The position numbers were made by a program, and so were the translations under genes. The notes under the pieces were generated by a model. That model had not been told where the DNA came from and searched no databases. It saw only the letters and a list, made by a program, of their open reading frames with translations. DNA of 64,000 nucleotides from Saccharothrix ecbatanensis (GTDB lineage Bacteria; Actinomycetota; Actinomycetes; Mycobacteriales; Pseudonocardiaceae), in assembly GCF_014205015.1 (NCBI RefSeq), contig NZ_JACHMO010000001.1:8432001-8496000 (forward strand). The letters are read 5' to 3'. This document shows positions 42,132 to 50,846 of the stretch, in pieces (position 1 is the first letter of the stretch; each line of letters begins with the position of its first letter).

Positions 42132-42605
42132 ATGTCGGGGGTGCTGGTCGGTGTCGTCGTGCTGCTCGTGGCGGCCATCACTGCCGCGGCTCTGGCGGTG
42201 TTACGCCGCCGGTCGTGGCCCGAGACGCCCGCGTTCGCCCGACCACGCCCCGTGACGTCGCCCGGCGGACCTGCGCACGACCCGAACGCCGGATTCTTCA
42301 CCCACCGCGCTTTCCTGTTCCGGAAAAGGCATTTCTTCGTCGGCACGGGCTGTCCGCCGGCCCTCGTCGCCGATTTCCGGTCACTCGACGTGTCGCGTCG
42401 GGAACAGCCTGTGCGCATTGCCCGGCACGGCATTCGCACGTGGTGGTGGTACCGGGACGAGTTCTATCGGGAGGCGGCCGGGCTGGGTCCCGACGACGTG
42501 CTGGCCTGGGTCCGTGACCGGGACAGAAGGCTCCTGGCCAGGCAGGACCGGGCCCGGCTGCTGTCCGCCGCCGAGGAGATTCTGCGAAAGCGCGAGAACG
42601 GGTAA
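42132..42605 (+). CDS. Hypothetical protein with N-terminal membrane anchor
   Basis: I do not recognise this 157-residue protein. It has one N-terminal TM (VLVGVVVLLVAAITAAALAV) and a basic cytoplasmic domain with FFTHRAFLFRKRHFFVGTG, WWWYRDEFYREAAG and a C-terminal amphipathic helix (LAWVRDRDRRLLARQDRARL). The DEF/DDVLAWV region could be a DNA- or protein-binding element, but nothing is characteristic. ATG at 42132 is preferred for the TM start. It has no strong SD nearby and stands alone, divergent from the phosphatase gene. Confidence 0.6.
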   Translation: MSGVLVGVVVLLVAAITAAALAVLRRRSWPETPAFARPRPVTSPGGPAHDPNAGFFTHRAFLFRKRHFFVGTGCPPALVADFRSLDVSRREQPVRIARHGIRTWWWYRDEFYREAAGLGPDDVLAWVRDRDRRLLARQDRARLLSAAEEILRKRENG

Positions 42606-42663
42606 CGAACGAGCCCGTAATTCCGACGCCAGTTCCGTGGGGAATGCGTCGGGAGGAAAGTGA

Positions 42664-42771
42664 ATGACTCGCACATGTGTCGTGCGCCGGGTTCGTCCGT
42701 CCTATTCGGAGCGGGTGGCTCCGGGCCGGGCCGGGGTGTCCGGACGACCGAGGAAGGTCGGGGACCGGTGA
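42664..42771 (+). CDS. Possible 35-residue basic peptide, first of a coupled pair
   Basis: An ATG at 42664 has GGGAGGAAAG just upstream, the best ribosome site in the neighbourhood. It encodes an Arg-rich peptide (MTRTCVVRRVRPSYSERV...). The stop at 42769-42771 overlaps the GTG start of the next small ORF. The peptide itself matches nothing I know; the ribosome site and coupling are the only evidence. Confidence 0.35.
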   Translation: MTRTCVVRRVRPSYSERVAPGRAGVSGRPRKVGDR

Positions 42772-42878
42772 TCGAACCGTCGTTGTGCCGGTGGAACAGG
42801 TGTGAGGTGCCCTCGCTCACACACCTCGTCATGAGCTTCGTCATGGTGTTCTTCGCCATGGCCAGCTCGATGGTCTGA
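42768..42878 (+). CDS. Possible 36-residue small membrane peptide, second of a coupled pair
   Basis: It starts with GTG at 42768 within the stop of the 35-residue ORF (GTGA). It encodes a polar N-terminus with two cysteines and a hydrophobic C-terminal helix (THLVMSFVMVFFAMASSMV), consistent with a tiny membrane protein. No homologue is recognised. Confidence 0.35.
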   Translation: MIEPSLCRWNRCEVPSLTHLVMSFVMVFFAMASSMV

Positions 42879-43011
42879 AAGCCTCCGGCGAAGAAACCGC
42901 AGGTCCACGGGTGGCAAGCCGTTCAGGCGGCCCTTGGCCGGTCCGCTGCGCGCGCCTTCGAGTTTCGTCAATCTCAGTGCGCTCTCAGGTACGACGCGCG
43001 ACGATCACCTC

Positions 43012-44004
43012 GTGTCCACCGTGAAGCCGTCGACCATGCCGACCATGCCGGCGCTCGCCCGGGCGCTGCCGAAGGTCGAAGACGAGATCCGGGCCCTGGC
43101 GACGTCGTCGTCATTACCGATCGTCAACACCTACACCGGCCGCATCACCGCGGCGGGCGGCAAGCGACTGCGCTCCGTGCTGATCCTGGCCGGTGAGCTG
43201 GCCGCGTCTGGCATGATCACCGACAAGGGCATGACGTCCGCCGCCTGCGTGGAGCTGCTGCACGCCGGCTCGCTGGTCCACGACGACCTGATGGACAACG
43301 CCGAGGAACGCCGCGGCGTGCGCACCGTCAACGCGGACTGGGGCGTCGGCCCCGCCGTGCTCGTCGGCGACTTCATGCTGGCCCGCGCCAGCCAGGCCGC
43401 GCTCGACCAGATCTCCCCGTACGCCGCGAGCGTGCTGGCGCAGTCGGTCACCAACCTGGTCGAGGGCCAGGTGCTGGAGGTCCTCGACCTCTACAACGCG
43501 CACCGCACCCCGGACAACGCCCTGCGGTCCATCGAGCTGAAGACCGGCGCCCTGTTCGAGGTGGGCTGCGTGCTCGCCGCGCACTGCGCCGACGCCGACG
43601 ACGCCACCGCCGCCGGGCTGTCCCGGTTCGGCGCCCTGTTCGGCCTGATGTTCCAGATCCTCGACGACCTGCTCGACCTGGCCTCCACCGCGGAACGGCT
43701 GGGCAAGCCGGTCGGCAACGACATCCGACAGGGCGTCTACACGTTCCCGCTGCTCAGGGCGATCACCTCGGACCAGCGCGCGCTGCTCGAAAAGCGGGGC
43801 CGTGACCTGACGGACGTGGAGCTGGACCACCTGCTGATGGAGCTGCGGGAGACCAGCCTCGTCGCCGACACGCTCGCCCACTGCACGTCGTTGGCCGCGC
43901 AGGCGGTGCGCGCACTGCCGGACCTGCCCGAGTCGGAGGCGCTCGACGTGCTGCGCGAGCTGCCCGGGGCCTACCTGGACTGGGCGGCGTCCCAGATCGC
44001 CTAG
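43012..44004 (+). CDS. Polyprenyl diphosphate synthase (trans)
   Basis: This 330-residue prenyltransferase has the two aspartate-rich motifs: DDLMD (about residue 90) and DDLLD (about 217), plus GGKRLRSVLILA. Small residues (Gly, Ser) at -5 and -4 before the first motif suggest a medium- or long-chain product, such as the menaquinone side chain precursor. GTG at 43012 is the likely start. The gene runs 10 bp before cobC, so they may share a transcript, though they are not functionally linked. Confidence 0.9.
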   Translation: MSTVKPSTMPTMPALARALPKVEDEIRALATSSSLPIVNTYTGRITAAGGKRLRSVLILAGELAASGMITDKGMTSAACVELLHAGSLVHDDLMDNAEERRGVRTVNADWGVGPAVLVGDFMLARASQAALDQISPYAASVLAQSVTNLVEGQVLEVLDLYNAHRTPDNALRSIELKTGALFEVGCVLAAHCADADDATAAGLSRFGALFGLMFQILDDLLDLASTAERLGKPVGNDIRQGVYTFPLLRAITSDQRALLEKRGRDLTDVELDHLLMELRETSLVADTLAHCTSLAAQAVRALPDLPESEALDVLRELPGAYLDWAASQIA

Positions 44005-44014
44005 ACTCGCGGCG

Positions 44015-45058
44015 ATGACCAGCCAGGATTCCGGCCGGGCGCTCCTGCGCCACCACGGGGACGTCGACGCCGCGCCCGGGCTCGCGGACTTCGCGGTGAA
44101 CGTGCGGCTGCCCGCGCCGCCCGCGTGGCTGCGCGACCGGCTGGTCACCGCCCTGGACCACCTCGGCTCCTACCCCGCTGCCGCCGCCGACGAACGCGCC
44201 CGTGAGGCCGTCGCGGCGAGGCACGGCCGTGCCGCGGACGAGGTCCTGGTGCTCAACGGCGCCGCGGAGGGCTTCGCGCTGCTGCCGAACCTGCACCCGT
44301 GCCTGGCCGCGGTGGTGCACCCGTCGTTCACCGAGCCCGAGGTGGCGTTGCGGGACGCGGGCGTGCCCGTGCACCGGGTGCAGCTGTGGCCGGAGGACGG
44401 CTACGCGCTGCGGCCCGACCTGGTGCCGGACGAGGCCGACCTGGTGGTGCTGGGCAACCCGACCAACCCGACGTCCGTGCTGCACCCGGCGGAGGTCGTG
44501 GCGTCGCTGAGCCGCCCCGGCCGCGTGCTGGTGGTGGACGAGGCGTTCGCCGACACGATCCCCGGTGAGCCGGAGTCGCTGGCCGGCCGCGCCGACGTGC
44601 CGGGCCTGCTGGTGCTGCGCAGCCTGACCAAGACGTGGGGCCTGGCCGGTCTGCGGGCGGGCTACCTGCTCGGCGCCCCGGAGCTGCTGGCCCGGCTCGC
44701 GCTGCCGCGTCCGCAGTGGCCGGTGGGCAGCCTGGTGCTGGAGGCCGTCACGGCGTGCTGCGAGCCGGACGCCGTGGCCGAGGCCGAGGCGTTGGCGCGG
44801 GAGGCGCGGGAGCACACCGCCCACGCCGTCGCCCAGCTGGGTGGTCTCGTGGTCGTGCCGCCGGACGCGCCGTTCGTGCTGCTGCGCGTGCCCGAGGGTG
44901 AACGGGTGCGGCAAGCGTTGCGGGACAAGGGGATCGCGGTGCGGCGGGGTGACACGTTCCCCGGCCTGACCCCCGACCACCTGCGGGTCGCGGTCCGCGC
45001 GCCCGAGGAGTTCGCGTCCCTTGTGGACGCCCTGCGAGTGGTGCTGGAGGACCGGTGA
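44015..45058 (+). CDS. cobC: PLP-dependent aminotransferase-like CobC (Rv2231c type)
   Basis: The 347-residue fold-type I PLP protein has NPTNPTSVL (about residues 149-157), VVDEAFAD and the Schiff-base lysine in [15 protein letters not shown] (Lys about 205). It matches L-threonine-O-3-phosphate decarboxylase/CobC-type proteins that make the aminopropanol arm of cobalamin. CobD, the partner enzyme, is about 4 kb upstream. The position before nif3, cdsZ and RNase H is the same as in Mycobacterium tuberculosis (Rv2231c to Rv2228c). The stop overlaps the nif3 start. Confidence 0.88.
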   Translation: MTSQDSGRALLRHHGDVDAAPGLADFAVNVRLPAPPAWLRDRLVTALDHLGSYPAAAADERAREAVAARHGRAADEVLVLNGAAEGFALLPNLHPCLAAVVHPSFTEPEVALRDAGVPVHRVQLWPEDGYALRPDLVPDEADLVVLGNPTNPTSVLHPAEVVASLSRPGRVLVVDEAFADTIPGEPESLAGRADVPGLLVLRSLTKTWGLAGLRAGYLLGAPELLARLALPRPQWPVGSLVLEAVTACCEPDAVAEAEALAREAREHTAHAVAQLGGLVVVPPDAPFVLLRVPEGERVRQALRDKGIAVRRGDTFPGLTPDHLRVAVRAPEEFASLVDALRVVLEDR

Positions 45059-45888
45059 CGACGCTCGGCGACGTGCTGGCGGCCCTGGAGGCCGCCTACC
45101 CGCCCGCGACCGCCGAATCCTGGGACGCCGTCGGCCTGGTCTGCGGCGACCGCGCCGAACCGGTGTCCAGGGTGCTGTTCTGCGTCGACCCACTGGAGTC
45201 CACAGTGGACGAAGCGCTGGAAGTGGGCGCGCAACTCCTGGTGGCGCACCACCCGCTGATGCTGCGCGGCGTCACGGGCGTGCCCGCCGACGACCCGAAG
45301 GGCGGGCTGGTCCACCGGCTGATCCGATCGGGCGTCGCCCTCTACACCGCGCACACGAACGCCGACACGGCCGACCCCGGCGTCTCGGACGCCCTGGCGC
45401 AGGCCATCGGACTGCGCGTCACCGGCCCACTCGTTCCCCACCTGGACCCTGGCGCGTCCACCGGCATCGGCCGGATCGGCGAGCTGGACCGGCCCGAACC
45501 GCTGCACGAGTTCACCCGCCGCGTCGCCGACGCCCTGCCCGTTACGGCGTGGGGCGTGCGTTCGGCGGGCGACCCGGACCGGCCCGTCCAGCGGGTAGCG
45601 GTGTGCGGCGGCGCGGGCGACAGTTATCTGTCCGACGCGTCCCGCGCGGGCGTCGACGCCTACGTCACCGCGGACCTGCGCCACCACCCGGCGGGCGAGC
45701 ACCTGGCCGCGGGAGGTCCGGCGCTGGTCGACGTGGCGCACTGGGCCAGTGAGTGGCCGTGGTGCGGACAGGCGGCAGACGTCGTGCGCGCCGCGCTCGG
45801 CGGTACGGTCGAAGTTCTCGTCTCGACCCGCCGGACCGACCCATGGACCGTAGGCGTGACGAGCCGAACAGGAGGATCATCCAAGTGA
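45055..45888 (+). CDS. Nif3-like dinuclear metal center protein
   Basis: The 277-residue protein has Nif3/YbgI hallmarks: [11 protein letters not shown] (residues 21-31), the metal-binding LLVAHHPLM and [10 protein letters not shown], and [13 protein letters not shown] further on. The C-terminal [10 protein letters not shown] histidine-bearing segment completes the site. These proteins form hexameric rings with two metals per subunit; activity is unclear. GTG at 45055 overlaps the cobC stop. The end overlaps the ribosome site of cdsZ. Confidence 0.93.
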   Translation: MTTLGDVLAALEAAYPPATAESWDAVGLVCGDRAEPVSRVLFCVDPLESTVDEALEVGAQLLVAHHPLMLRGVTGVPADDPKGGLVHRLIRSGVALYTAHTNADTADPGVSDALAQAIGLRVTGPLVPHLDPGASTGIGRIGELDRPEPLHEFTRRVADALPVTAWGVRSAGDPDRPVQRVAVCGGAGDSYLSDASRAGVDAYVTADLRHHPAGEHLAAGGPALVDVAHWASEWPWCGQAADVVRAALGGTVEVLVSTRRTDPWTVGVTSRTGGSSK

Positions 45889-46622
45889 AAGCCGATCCCG
45901 CCGTGCAGCGCAGGCTGCTCGACCTCGCGCAGGTCGACGCCGAACTGTCGCGCGTCCTCCATCGACGCCGCACGCTGCCCGAGATCGCGGAGATCGCCGA
46001 GGCGGAGAAGCAGTTCCGCGCCAAGCAGGACGCGCTGACCACGATCGAGACCACGCTCGGCGATCTGAACCGCGAGGTCAAGCGACAGGAGACCGAGATC
46101 GACCAGGTCAGCGCCCGTGAGGAGCGCGACCGCAAGCTGCTCCGCGAGGGCACGGTCGGCGCGAAGCAGCTGACCGACCTGGAGCACGAGCTGGCCACCC
46201 TCGGCCGTCGTCGCGGCGCGCTGGAGGACGACCTGCTGGAGCTGATGGAACGCCGCGAAGCCGTCGAGGCGGACATCCAGCACGCCCGGGTCGCGCTGGA
46301 CAAGGCCCAGGAGGCGATGTCCGACGCGGCCCGCCGCCGGGACAGCGCGTTGGCGGACCTGGAGTCGACCGAGACCAAGCGCACGTCCGACCGCAAGCTG
46401 ATGGTCGGCCAGTTCCCCGCGCCGCTGCTCTCGCTGTACGACCGGGTGCGCACGCACAAGGGCATCGGGGCGGCGCTGCTCCAGTCACGGCGCTGCGGCG
46501 CGTGCCGCATCGAGCTCGACCGCAACGCGTTCGCCAAGGTCAAGGAATCGGCGGCGGACGAGGTCATCCAGTGCGAGGAGTGCGACGCGATCATGGTGCG
46601 GACCGGGGAATCGGGTCTGTGA
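45885..46622 (+). CDS. cdsZ: Zinc ribbon coiled-coil protein CdsZ (Rv2229c type)
   Basis: The 245-residue protein is a long helical hairpin coiled coil (about residues 10-190) capped by a C-terminal zinc ribbon with CGAC and CEEC (about 204-207 and 229-232). The family is called CdsZ or C4-type zinc ribbon protein and occurs between nif3 and RNase H genes in actinobacteria. Its role is not firmly known. The GTG at 45885 follows GGAGG, and it overlaps the nif3 stop (GTGA). The stop overlaps the next gene. Confidence 0.9.
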   Translation: MKADPAVQRRLLDLAQVDAELSRVLHRRRTLPEIAEIAEAEKQFRAKQDALTTIETTLGDLNREVKRQETEIDQVSAREERDRKLLREGTVGAKQLTDLEHELATLGRRRGALEDDLLELMERREAVEADIQHARVALDKAQEAMSDAARRRDSALADLESTETKRTSDRKLMVGQFPAPLLSLYDRVRTHKGIGAALLQSRRCGACRIELDRNAFAKVKESAADEVIQCEECDAIMVRTGESGL

Positions 46623-47731
46623 GGGTCGTCGTCGAGGCGGACGGCGGCTCGCGCGGCAACCCCGGGCCCGCCGGGTACGGGGCCGTGGTGCTGGACGAGT
46701 CCGGCGCGGTCGTGGCCGAGCGGTTCGAGGGCATCGGCATCGCGACCAACAACGTCGCCGAGTACCGGGGGCTCCTCGCGGGCCTGCGGGTGGCGGCGGA
46801 GGTCGGCGCGTCCGAGGTGGACGTGCGGATGGACTCCAAGCTCGTGGTCGAGCAGATGTCCGGCCGGTGGAAGGTCAAGCACCCGTCGATGCAGCCGCTG
46901 GTCGCGCAGGCCCGTGAGCTGGCGCGGGCGTTCGAGCGGGTGAGCTACGAGTGGATCCCGCGCGAGCGCAACCAGCGTGCGGACCGGCTGGCGAACCAGG
47001 CGATGGACGACCAGGCGGGCGTGGAGCGTCCCGAGAAGGAGACGCCGGCACGGCCGGAGCCGCAGCAGCCGGACGCGGCGGTCACGCAGTCACCCACGTC
47101 GTGGACGGGCGCGGTCGGCGAGCCGACGCGGTTGTACCTGCTCCGGCACGGGCAGACCGAGCTGTCGGTGGCCCGCCGGTACTCCGGGCGCGGCAACCCG
47201 CCGTTGACCGAGATCGGGCGGGGGCAGGCGGAGGCCGCGGCACGTCGGCTGGCGAAGGTCGAAGGGCTGACCGCCGTGGTGGCGTCCCCGTTGGGGCGGG
47301 CGAAGGAGACCGCGCGGGCCGTCGCGGCGGCCACCGGCGCCGAGCTCACGTGGGACGACGACCTGATCGAGACCGACTTCGGCGCCTGGGAGGGCCTGAC
47401 CTTCGCCGAAGCCGCCGAACGCGACCCCGACGTGCACCGGCGGTGGCTGGGAGACCCGTCCGTGCCCGCGCCGGGCGGTGAGAGCTTCGACCAGGTGCAC
47501 CACCGGGTGCGGCGGGCGCGCAACGCCATCGTGTCCCGGTTCGGCGGCGCGAACGTCGTCGTGGTCAGCCACGTCACGCCGATCAAGTCGCTGCTCCGGA
47601 TGGCGCTGGACGTCGGCCCGTCGCTGCTGTTCCGGCTGCACCTGGACCTGGCGTCGTTGTCGGTGGTCGAGTTCTACCCCGACGGGCACGCCTCCGTGCG
47701 GCTGGTCAACGACACGTCGCACCTGGGCTGA
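46619..47731 (+). CDS. Bifunctional RNase H / acid phosphatase (Rv2228c type)
   Basis: This 370-residue fusion has an N-terminal RNase HI domain (VVVEADGGSRGNPGPAGYGA, Asp8; Glu in NNVAEYRGLLAGL; Asp in VRMDSKLVVEQ) of about 135 residues. A Gln/Pro/Glu linker leads to a histidine phosphatase domain (LYLLRHGQTELS, His about 176; VVVSHVTPIKSLL). The Mycobacterium homologue has both RNase H and alpha-ribazole phosphatase-like activity (CobC), so it may act in cobalamin synthesis and in R-loop removal. GTG at 46619 overlaps the cdsZ stop. Confidence 0.93.
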   Translation: MRVVVEADGGSRGNPGPAGYGAVVLDESGAVVAERFEGIGIATNNVAEYRGLLAGLRVAAEVGASEVDVRMDSKLVVEQMSGRWKVKHPSMQPLVAQARELARAFERVSYEWIPRERNQRADRLANQAMDDQAGVERPEKETPARPEPQQPDAAVTQSPTSWTGAVGEPTRLYLLRHGQTELSVARRYSGRGNPPLTEIGRGQAEAAARRLAKVEGLTAVVASPLGRAKETARAVAAATGAELTWDDDLIETDFGAWEGLTFAEAAERDPDVHRRWLGDPSVPAPGGESFDQVHHRVRRARNAIVSRFGGANVVVVSHVTPIKSLLRMALDVGPSLLFRLHLDLASLSVVEFYPDGHASVRLVNDTSHLG

Positions 47732-47754
47732 CCGGTCTCGGCTGAGTGGCCTGG

Positions 47755-47784
47755 TTCCAGTGCCCGGGAACCCGCCGGTATCCT
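47755..47784 (+). promoter_or_regulatory. Putative rnpB promoter
   Basis: TATCCT at 47779-47784 ends six bases before the first P1 base at 47791, with a weak -35-like TTCCAG at 47755-47760 and an 18-bp spacer. The position relative to the mapped RNA end fits a sigma-A-type promoter. No transcription data support it here. Confidence 0.4.
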
Positions 47785-47790
47785 GGTGGT

Positions 47791-48195
47791 GCGGATGAGT
47801 CGGCAGGGCGGCCGCGTCGACGGATTCCGATCCGTCGCCGAGGAAAGTCCGGACTCCACAGGGCAGGGTGGTTGTCAACGGCAACCAGGGGCGACCCTCG
47901 GGACAGTGCCACAGAGAACAGACCGCCTCGGCGCGAGCCGGGGTAAGGGTGAAACGGTGGTGTAAGAGACCACCAGCGTTCCCGGTGACGGGAGCGGCTA
48001 GGTAAACCCCACCCGGAGCAAGGCCAAGAGGGTGCCTCCGGGCACCTGCGCAGGCGATCGAGGGCGGCCCGCCCGATGCCTGCGGGTAGGCCGCAAGAGC
48101 CTGTCGGCAACGGCAGGCCGAGATGGATGGCCGCCGAACGGGACCGCCGCAAGGCACCCGGGAACAGAATCCGGCTTACATGCCGACTCATCCGC
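47791..48195 (+). ncRNA. rnpB: RNase P RNA component (bacterial type A)
   Basis: The 405-nt region starts and ends with perfectly complementary 15-nt strands, GCGGATGAGTCGGCA at 47791 and TGCCGACTCATCCGC at 48181, forming helix P1. The P4 core GAGGAAAGTCCGGACTCC (47840-47857) and the 3' ACAGAA...GGCTTACA (48164-48180) are the universally conserved RNase P elements. RNase P removes 5' leaders from tRNA precursors. The position after the RNase H/phosphatase gene is the same as in mycobacteria. Confidence 0.96.
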
Positions 48196-48698
48196 CCAAT
48201 CCCGCCGGTCACTCCCGGTTCCAGGTTCGCCCGGCTTGCCGCAGGCTCGCGCGCTCCTGGATCTCGGTTCGCGGGTTTCCGGCTCTCTCGCGCCCGGCTA
48301 CCGATCCCGAGAGCCTGTCCCGCGCACCCCGGCTTCCGGCCTCACCTCCCGCGCTCTCCGGCCTCAGGCATCGATTCCCGCGCTCCCCAGCATCAGCCCT
48401 CGACCCCCGGCATCCGGCCTGACAGGGGCCGTGACCTCGACCGATCGAACGCTTCGCAGGGGTCCTCGCCAGGGGGACCCCTGATCTTCATTCTGCCGGC
48501 AGGGTCCGACAATTCCACCCGACGCGGCCCACGACCAAGCCCTGTCGATCTACCTGTCCGCCCTATAGATCCCTTGTGCGCCAACGTCGTTACACAAGTG
48601 ACGCCGTTCGAGTGGTTCCCGGTATCAACCCCGTCCGGCGCGGCTCCTCCCCCCAGACCACGGGCCCTGCCCCGCGGTGCCAACGAGGAGGGAATCCC
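48196..48698. other. Intergenic region between rnpB and the DUF6345 gene
   Basis: About 500 bp without a credible gene. The first 220 bp are C/T-rich, low-complexity DNA with imperfect CCGGCCTCA and TCCCGCGCTC motifs, consistent with the downstream flank of rnpB. A terminator-like hairpin is at 48458-48482. The last 120 bp must hold the promoter and leader of the secreted-protein gene. Confidence 0.55.
48458..48482 (+). terminator. Terminator-like hairpin downstream of rnpB
   Basis: AGGGGTCC at 48458 pairs exactly with GGACCCCT at 48475 around a 9-base loop. There is only a short T-rich tail. It may end the transcript that begins with rnpB or act in the leader of the next gene. Confidence 0.45.
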
Positions 48699-50309
48699 AT
48701 GTCCACTACGACGAGGCGCGCCACCACCTGGCTCGCCCTGACCGGCCTGATGGGTGCCGCGGCGATCACCGGGTCCGCCGCCACCGCCACGGCCGCATCG
48801 GCAGAGCTGCCGGTGTACGGGGTCCGGTCCGCCGGGCTCGACCCGCAGCAAGCCGCCGCCCTGCAACGCGCGTTCGGCCTCAAGGACGTCCACCTGGCGG
48901 AGGACGGCTCGGTCGCGTTCGCCGACGAGTCGACCTACCTGAACGTCCCCGGTCTGGACAAGGGCGCGGGCAAGCCGGACGAGGACGGCAGCGAGACCAC
49001 CCAGACGTTGCTCGACGTGGAAGCCCTGCGGCGCCTGACCGCCATCCCCGTCGAGGACGCCACCAAGAAGGCCCTCGGCACCCTGCGCGAGATCGGCCTG
49101 CTGCCGGACAACGCCACCCCGACCGCCAAGCAGACGACGTTCGAGATCGTCGACGCGTACGACAAGCCGGTGCTCACCGCGCCGCTGGACACCGCCGTGT
49201 CGTTCGCCTTCACCCTCGGCGGCGTGCCGCTGGAAGGGCCGGGCGCCAAGATCCGGATCGCGTTCGACGGCCAGGGCGCCGTCGCCGGCCTCACCTACAG
49301 CACGCGTGACGTGGTCGAGGTGGGCACCGTGCCGGTGCTCAGCCTGGACGAGGGTCGGGACCGGTGTGCCAAGGCGCTCGGCTCAAGCGTGAAGCCGACC
49401 GGCGTGTCCTATGTGTACGAGGCCCCGGCGTTGTCCGAGAAGGTCGACAAGCTGGAGCCCGGCTTCCGCTGCGACGGCGTCAACGCGGACGGCGCCGACG
49501 TCCAGTCCGTCATCGTGGGCGCGACCTTCGACACTCGGCTGCCGGGGCCGGACCCGGTGCAGCCGCCGCGTTCGGACAGCGCGATCAGCCCGCAGTGGAC
49601 CAACCGGATCGACGTCGGCAGTGAGGGCACAGGGTCGTGCTCCGGCCTGCCGTTGACGGGCAACAACCTCGCCGCGTTCAACAACCGGTTCACCGCGGCC
49701 GGCGTGCCGGTGCAGTTCAGCTGGCTCAACGGCAACGCGTGGGAGCGGGACTTCAAGGACCCGGCGTTCGTCGGCGGCCAGGACCACCTGTACGCGGACG
49801 ACGTGGACATGACCTACTGGCAGGGTCACGGCTCGCCGACCGGGTTCTCGTTCGCCGGGTGCAGCAACAACACCGACACGTTCCTGTCCAACAACGACGC
49901 GCGCTGGGGCAACCGGGACGTCGAGTGGATGAGCCTGTTCACGTGCTCGATCCTGAAGGGCTCTTCGGGCGGGCTGAGCTGGGCGCAGCGCTGGGGCAAG
50001 TCGTTCAAGGGGCTACACCAGATCAACAGCTTCGACACCGTGTCGTACCACAGCGGGGTGCACGGCGGGAAGTTCGCCAACTACCTCGTGCGGACGCCGT
50101 TCCTGTGGTGGAACAAGCCGATGAAGGTCCGCAGCGCGTGGGCGCAGGCCTCGATCGACACCCAGCCGGCGAAGGTCACGTGGGCGACCATGGGCCCGAT
50201 CGGCAGCGGCGGGCTCGCCAACTTCAACGACTACTTCTGGAACAAGGGCCCGGTCGGACCGGACACCCTGCCGACGGGCGGCTTCTGGCGCATCTCCGGC
50301 TCCAGCTGA
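48699..50309 (+). CDS. Secreted DUF6345 protein with a caspase-like His/Cys pair
   Basis: The 536-residue protein has a signal peptide (residues 1 to about 33, ending near ATATAASAE) and an N-terminal region of about 300 residues rich in Asp/Val. A C-terminal DUF6345-like domain follows with GHGSPTGFSFAG and SLFTCSILKGS. His377 in a Gly-His-Gly turn and Cys416 after a hydrophobic strand have the spacing of clan CD (caspase/gingipain) cysteine peptidases; this is my reading of the sequence, not an established assignment. ATG at 48699 follows GAGGAGG. A strong hairpin follows the stop. Confidence 0.82.
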   Translation: MSTTTRRATTWLALTGLMGAAAITGSAATATAASAELPVYGVRSAGLDPQQAAALQRAFGLKDVHLAEDGSVAFADESTYLNVPGLDKGAGKPDEDGSETTQTLLDVEALRRLTAIPVEDATKKALGTLREIGLLPDNATPTAKQTTFEIVDAYDKPVLTAPLDTAVSFAFTLGGVPLEGPGAKIRIAFDGQGAVAGLTYSTRDVVEVGTVPVLSLDEGRDRCAKALGSSVKPTGVSYVYEAPALSEKVDKLEPGFRCDGVNADGADVQSVIVGATFDTRLPGPDPVQPPRSDSAISPQWTNRIDVGSEGTGSCSGLPLTGNNLAAFNNRFTAAGVPVQFSWLNGNAWERDFKDPAFVGGQDHLYADDVDMTYWQGHGSPTGFSFAGCSNNTDTFLSNNDARWGNRDVEWMSLFTCSILKGSSGGLSWAQRWGKSFKGLHQINSFDTVSYHSGVHGGKFANYLVRTPFLWWNKPMKVRSAWAQASIDTQPAKVTWATMGPIGSGGLANFNDYFWNKGPVGPDTLPTGGFWRISGSS

Positions 50310-50322
50310 CCCACCGCATCGA

Positions 50323-50360
50323 GGGGGTCCCTTCCACACCTGGGGGTGGGAAGGGGCCCC
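50323..50360 (+). terminator. Intrinsic terminator-like hairpin after the DUF6345 gene
   Basis: GGGGTCCCTTCCACACC pairs with GGTGGGAAGGGGCCCC around a short TGGG loop, with one bulge and a mismatch, 14 bp after the stop codon. The stem is about 16 bp and very stable. It lacks a long U-tract, as is common at high GC. Confidence 0.7.
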
Positions 50361-50401
50361 TTCCGGCGTTCTCCGGTCCGCTCCCGGTGCCCCAGCCGGC
50401 C

Positions 50402-50503
50402 GACTCGCGCGTTCCGAGCGTTGAACTCAGGGGTCCTGAACGTAGGACTCGCGCGTTCTGAACGTAGGACTCACGGGTCGCGAACGTAGGACTCACGCGG
50501 TCT
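50402..50503 (+). repeat. 22-bp tandem repeat array (GACTCGCG family)
   Basis: Four full units and a fifth partial start at 50402, 50424, 50446, 50468 and 50490, with consensus GACTCRCGSGTYCYGAACGTAG and about 70-85% identity. The last partial unit reaches the stop codon of the ParB-like gene. Two related units of the same period and start lie inside adnB (minus-strand orientation). The array ends before any CRISPR-like spacer. Confidence 0.85.
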
Positions 50504-50846
50504 AGGTGCGGCGGGCGGGGCGGCCGGGGGGCATGCGGAAGACCGGGCGGAAGGCCTCACCGTTGTTGTAACGGCGTTCCAGGTCGGTCACGTAGGCCTC
50601 GACGGCCGGGTTGACGATGTCCGCCAGGCTGCGCACCCCGGCCTCCCCCTCGTACGCCGCCAGGTAGGTCGCCGCCGCCCGAGCCCGCTCCAGCACGTCC
50701 TGGTCGAAGTTGACCGTCCGCTGCACCCGCCGCCCGGTTTGCCGGTCCGCACCGGTAACCTGATCATTGCCCGAGACGGTCACGGTGACGGTGATTTCGT
50801 TCACTCCAGTGGCTGGTTCGGGCACGGCCTCGGGCGGCTGGGTCAT
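50502..50846 (-). CDS. ParB-like ribbon-helix-helix DNA-binding protein
   Basis: This 114-residue protein has a basic, disordered N-terminus and a ribbon-helix-helix-like C-terminus: RTVNFDQDVLERARAAATYL (strand plus helix) then SLADIVNPAVEAYVTDLERR and a GEAFRP tail. This resembles the centromere-binding ParB C-terminal family (pCXC100-type) of plasmids and integrative elements; the family name is my inference. The RHH dimer would bind operators or a centromere. No ParA is adjacent. It is divergent from the T4SS-like operon, so autoregulation or control of that operon is possible. Confidence 0.65.
   Translation of the reverse strand: MTQPPEAVPEPATGVNEITVTVTVSGNDQVTGADRQTGRRVQRTVNFDQDVLERARAAATYLAAYEGEAGVRSLADIVNPAVEAYVTDLERRYNNGEAFRPVFRMPPGRPARRT

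Larger units (their letters stand above)
42606..43011. other. Intergenic region upstream of the polyprenyl synthase gene
   Basis: About 400 bp without a standard gene. It contains the two possible coupled micro-ORFs (42664-42878) and otherwise only upstream sequence of the polyprenyl synthase. I see no repeat or palindrome of note in the last 130 bp. Confidence 0.5.

Noticed and set aside
50402..50503. CRISPR array
   Set aside because: The 22-bp units are directly adjacent with no unique spacers, diverge strongly from each other, and no cas gene is present.
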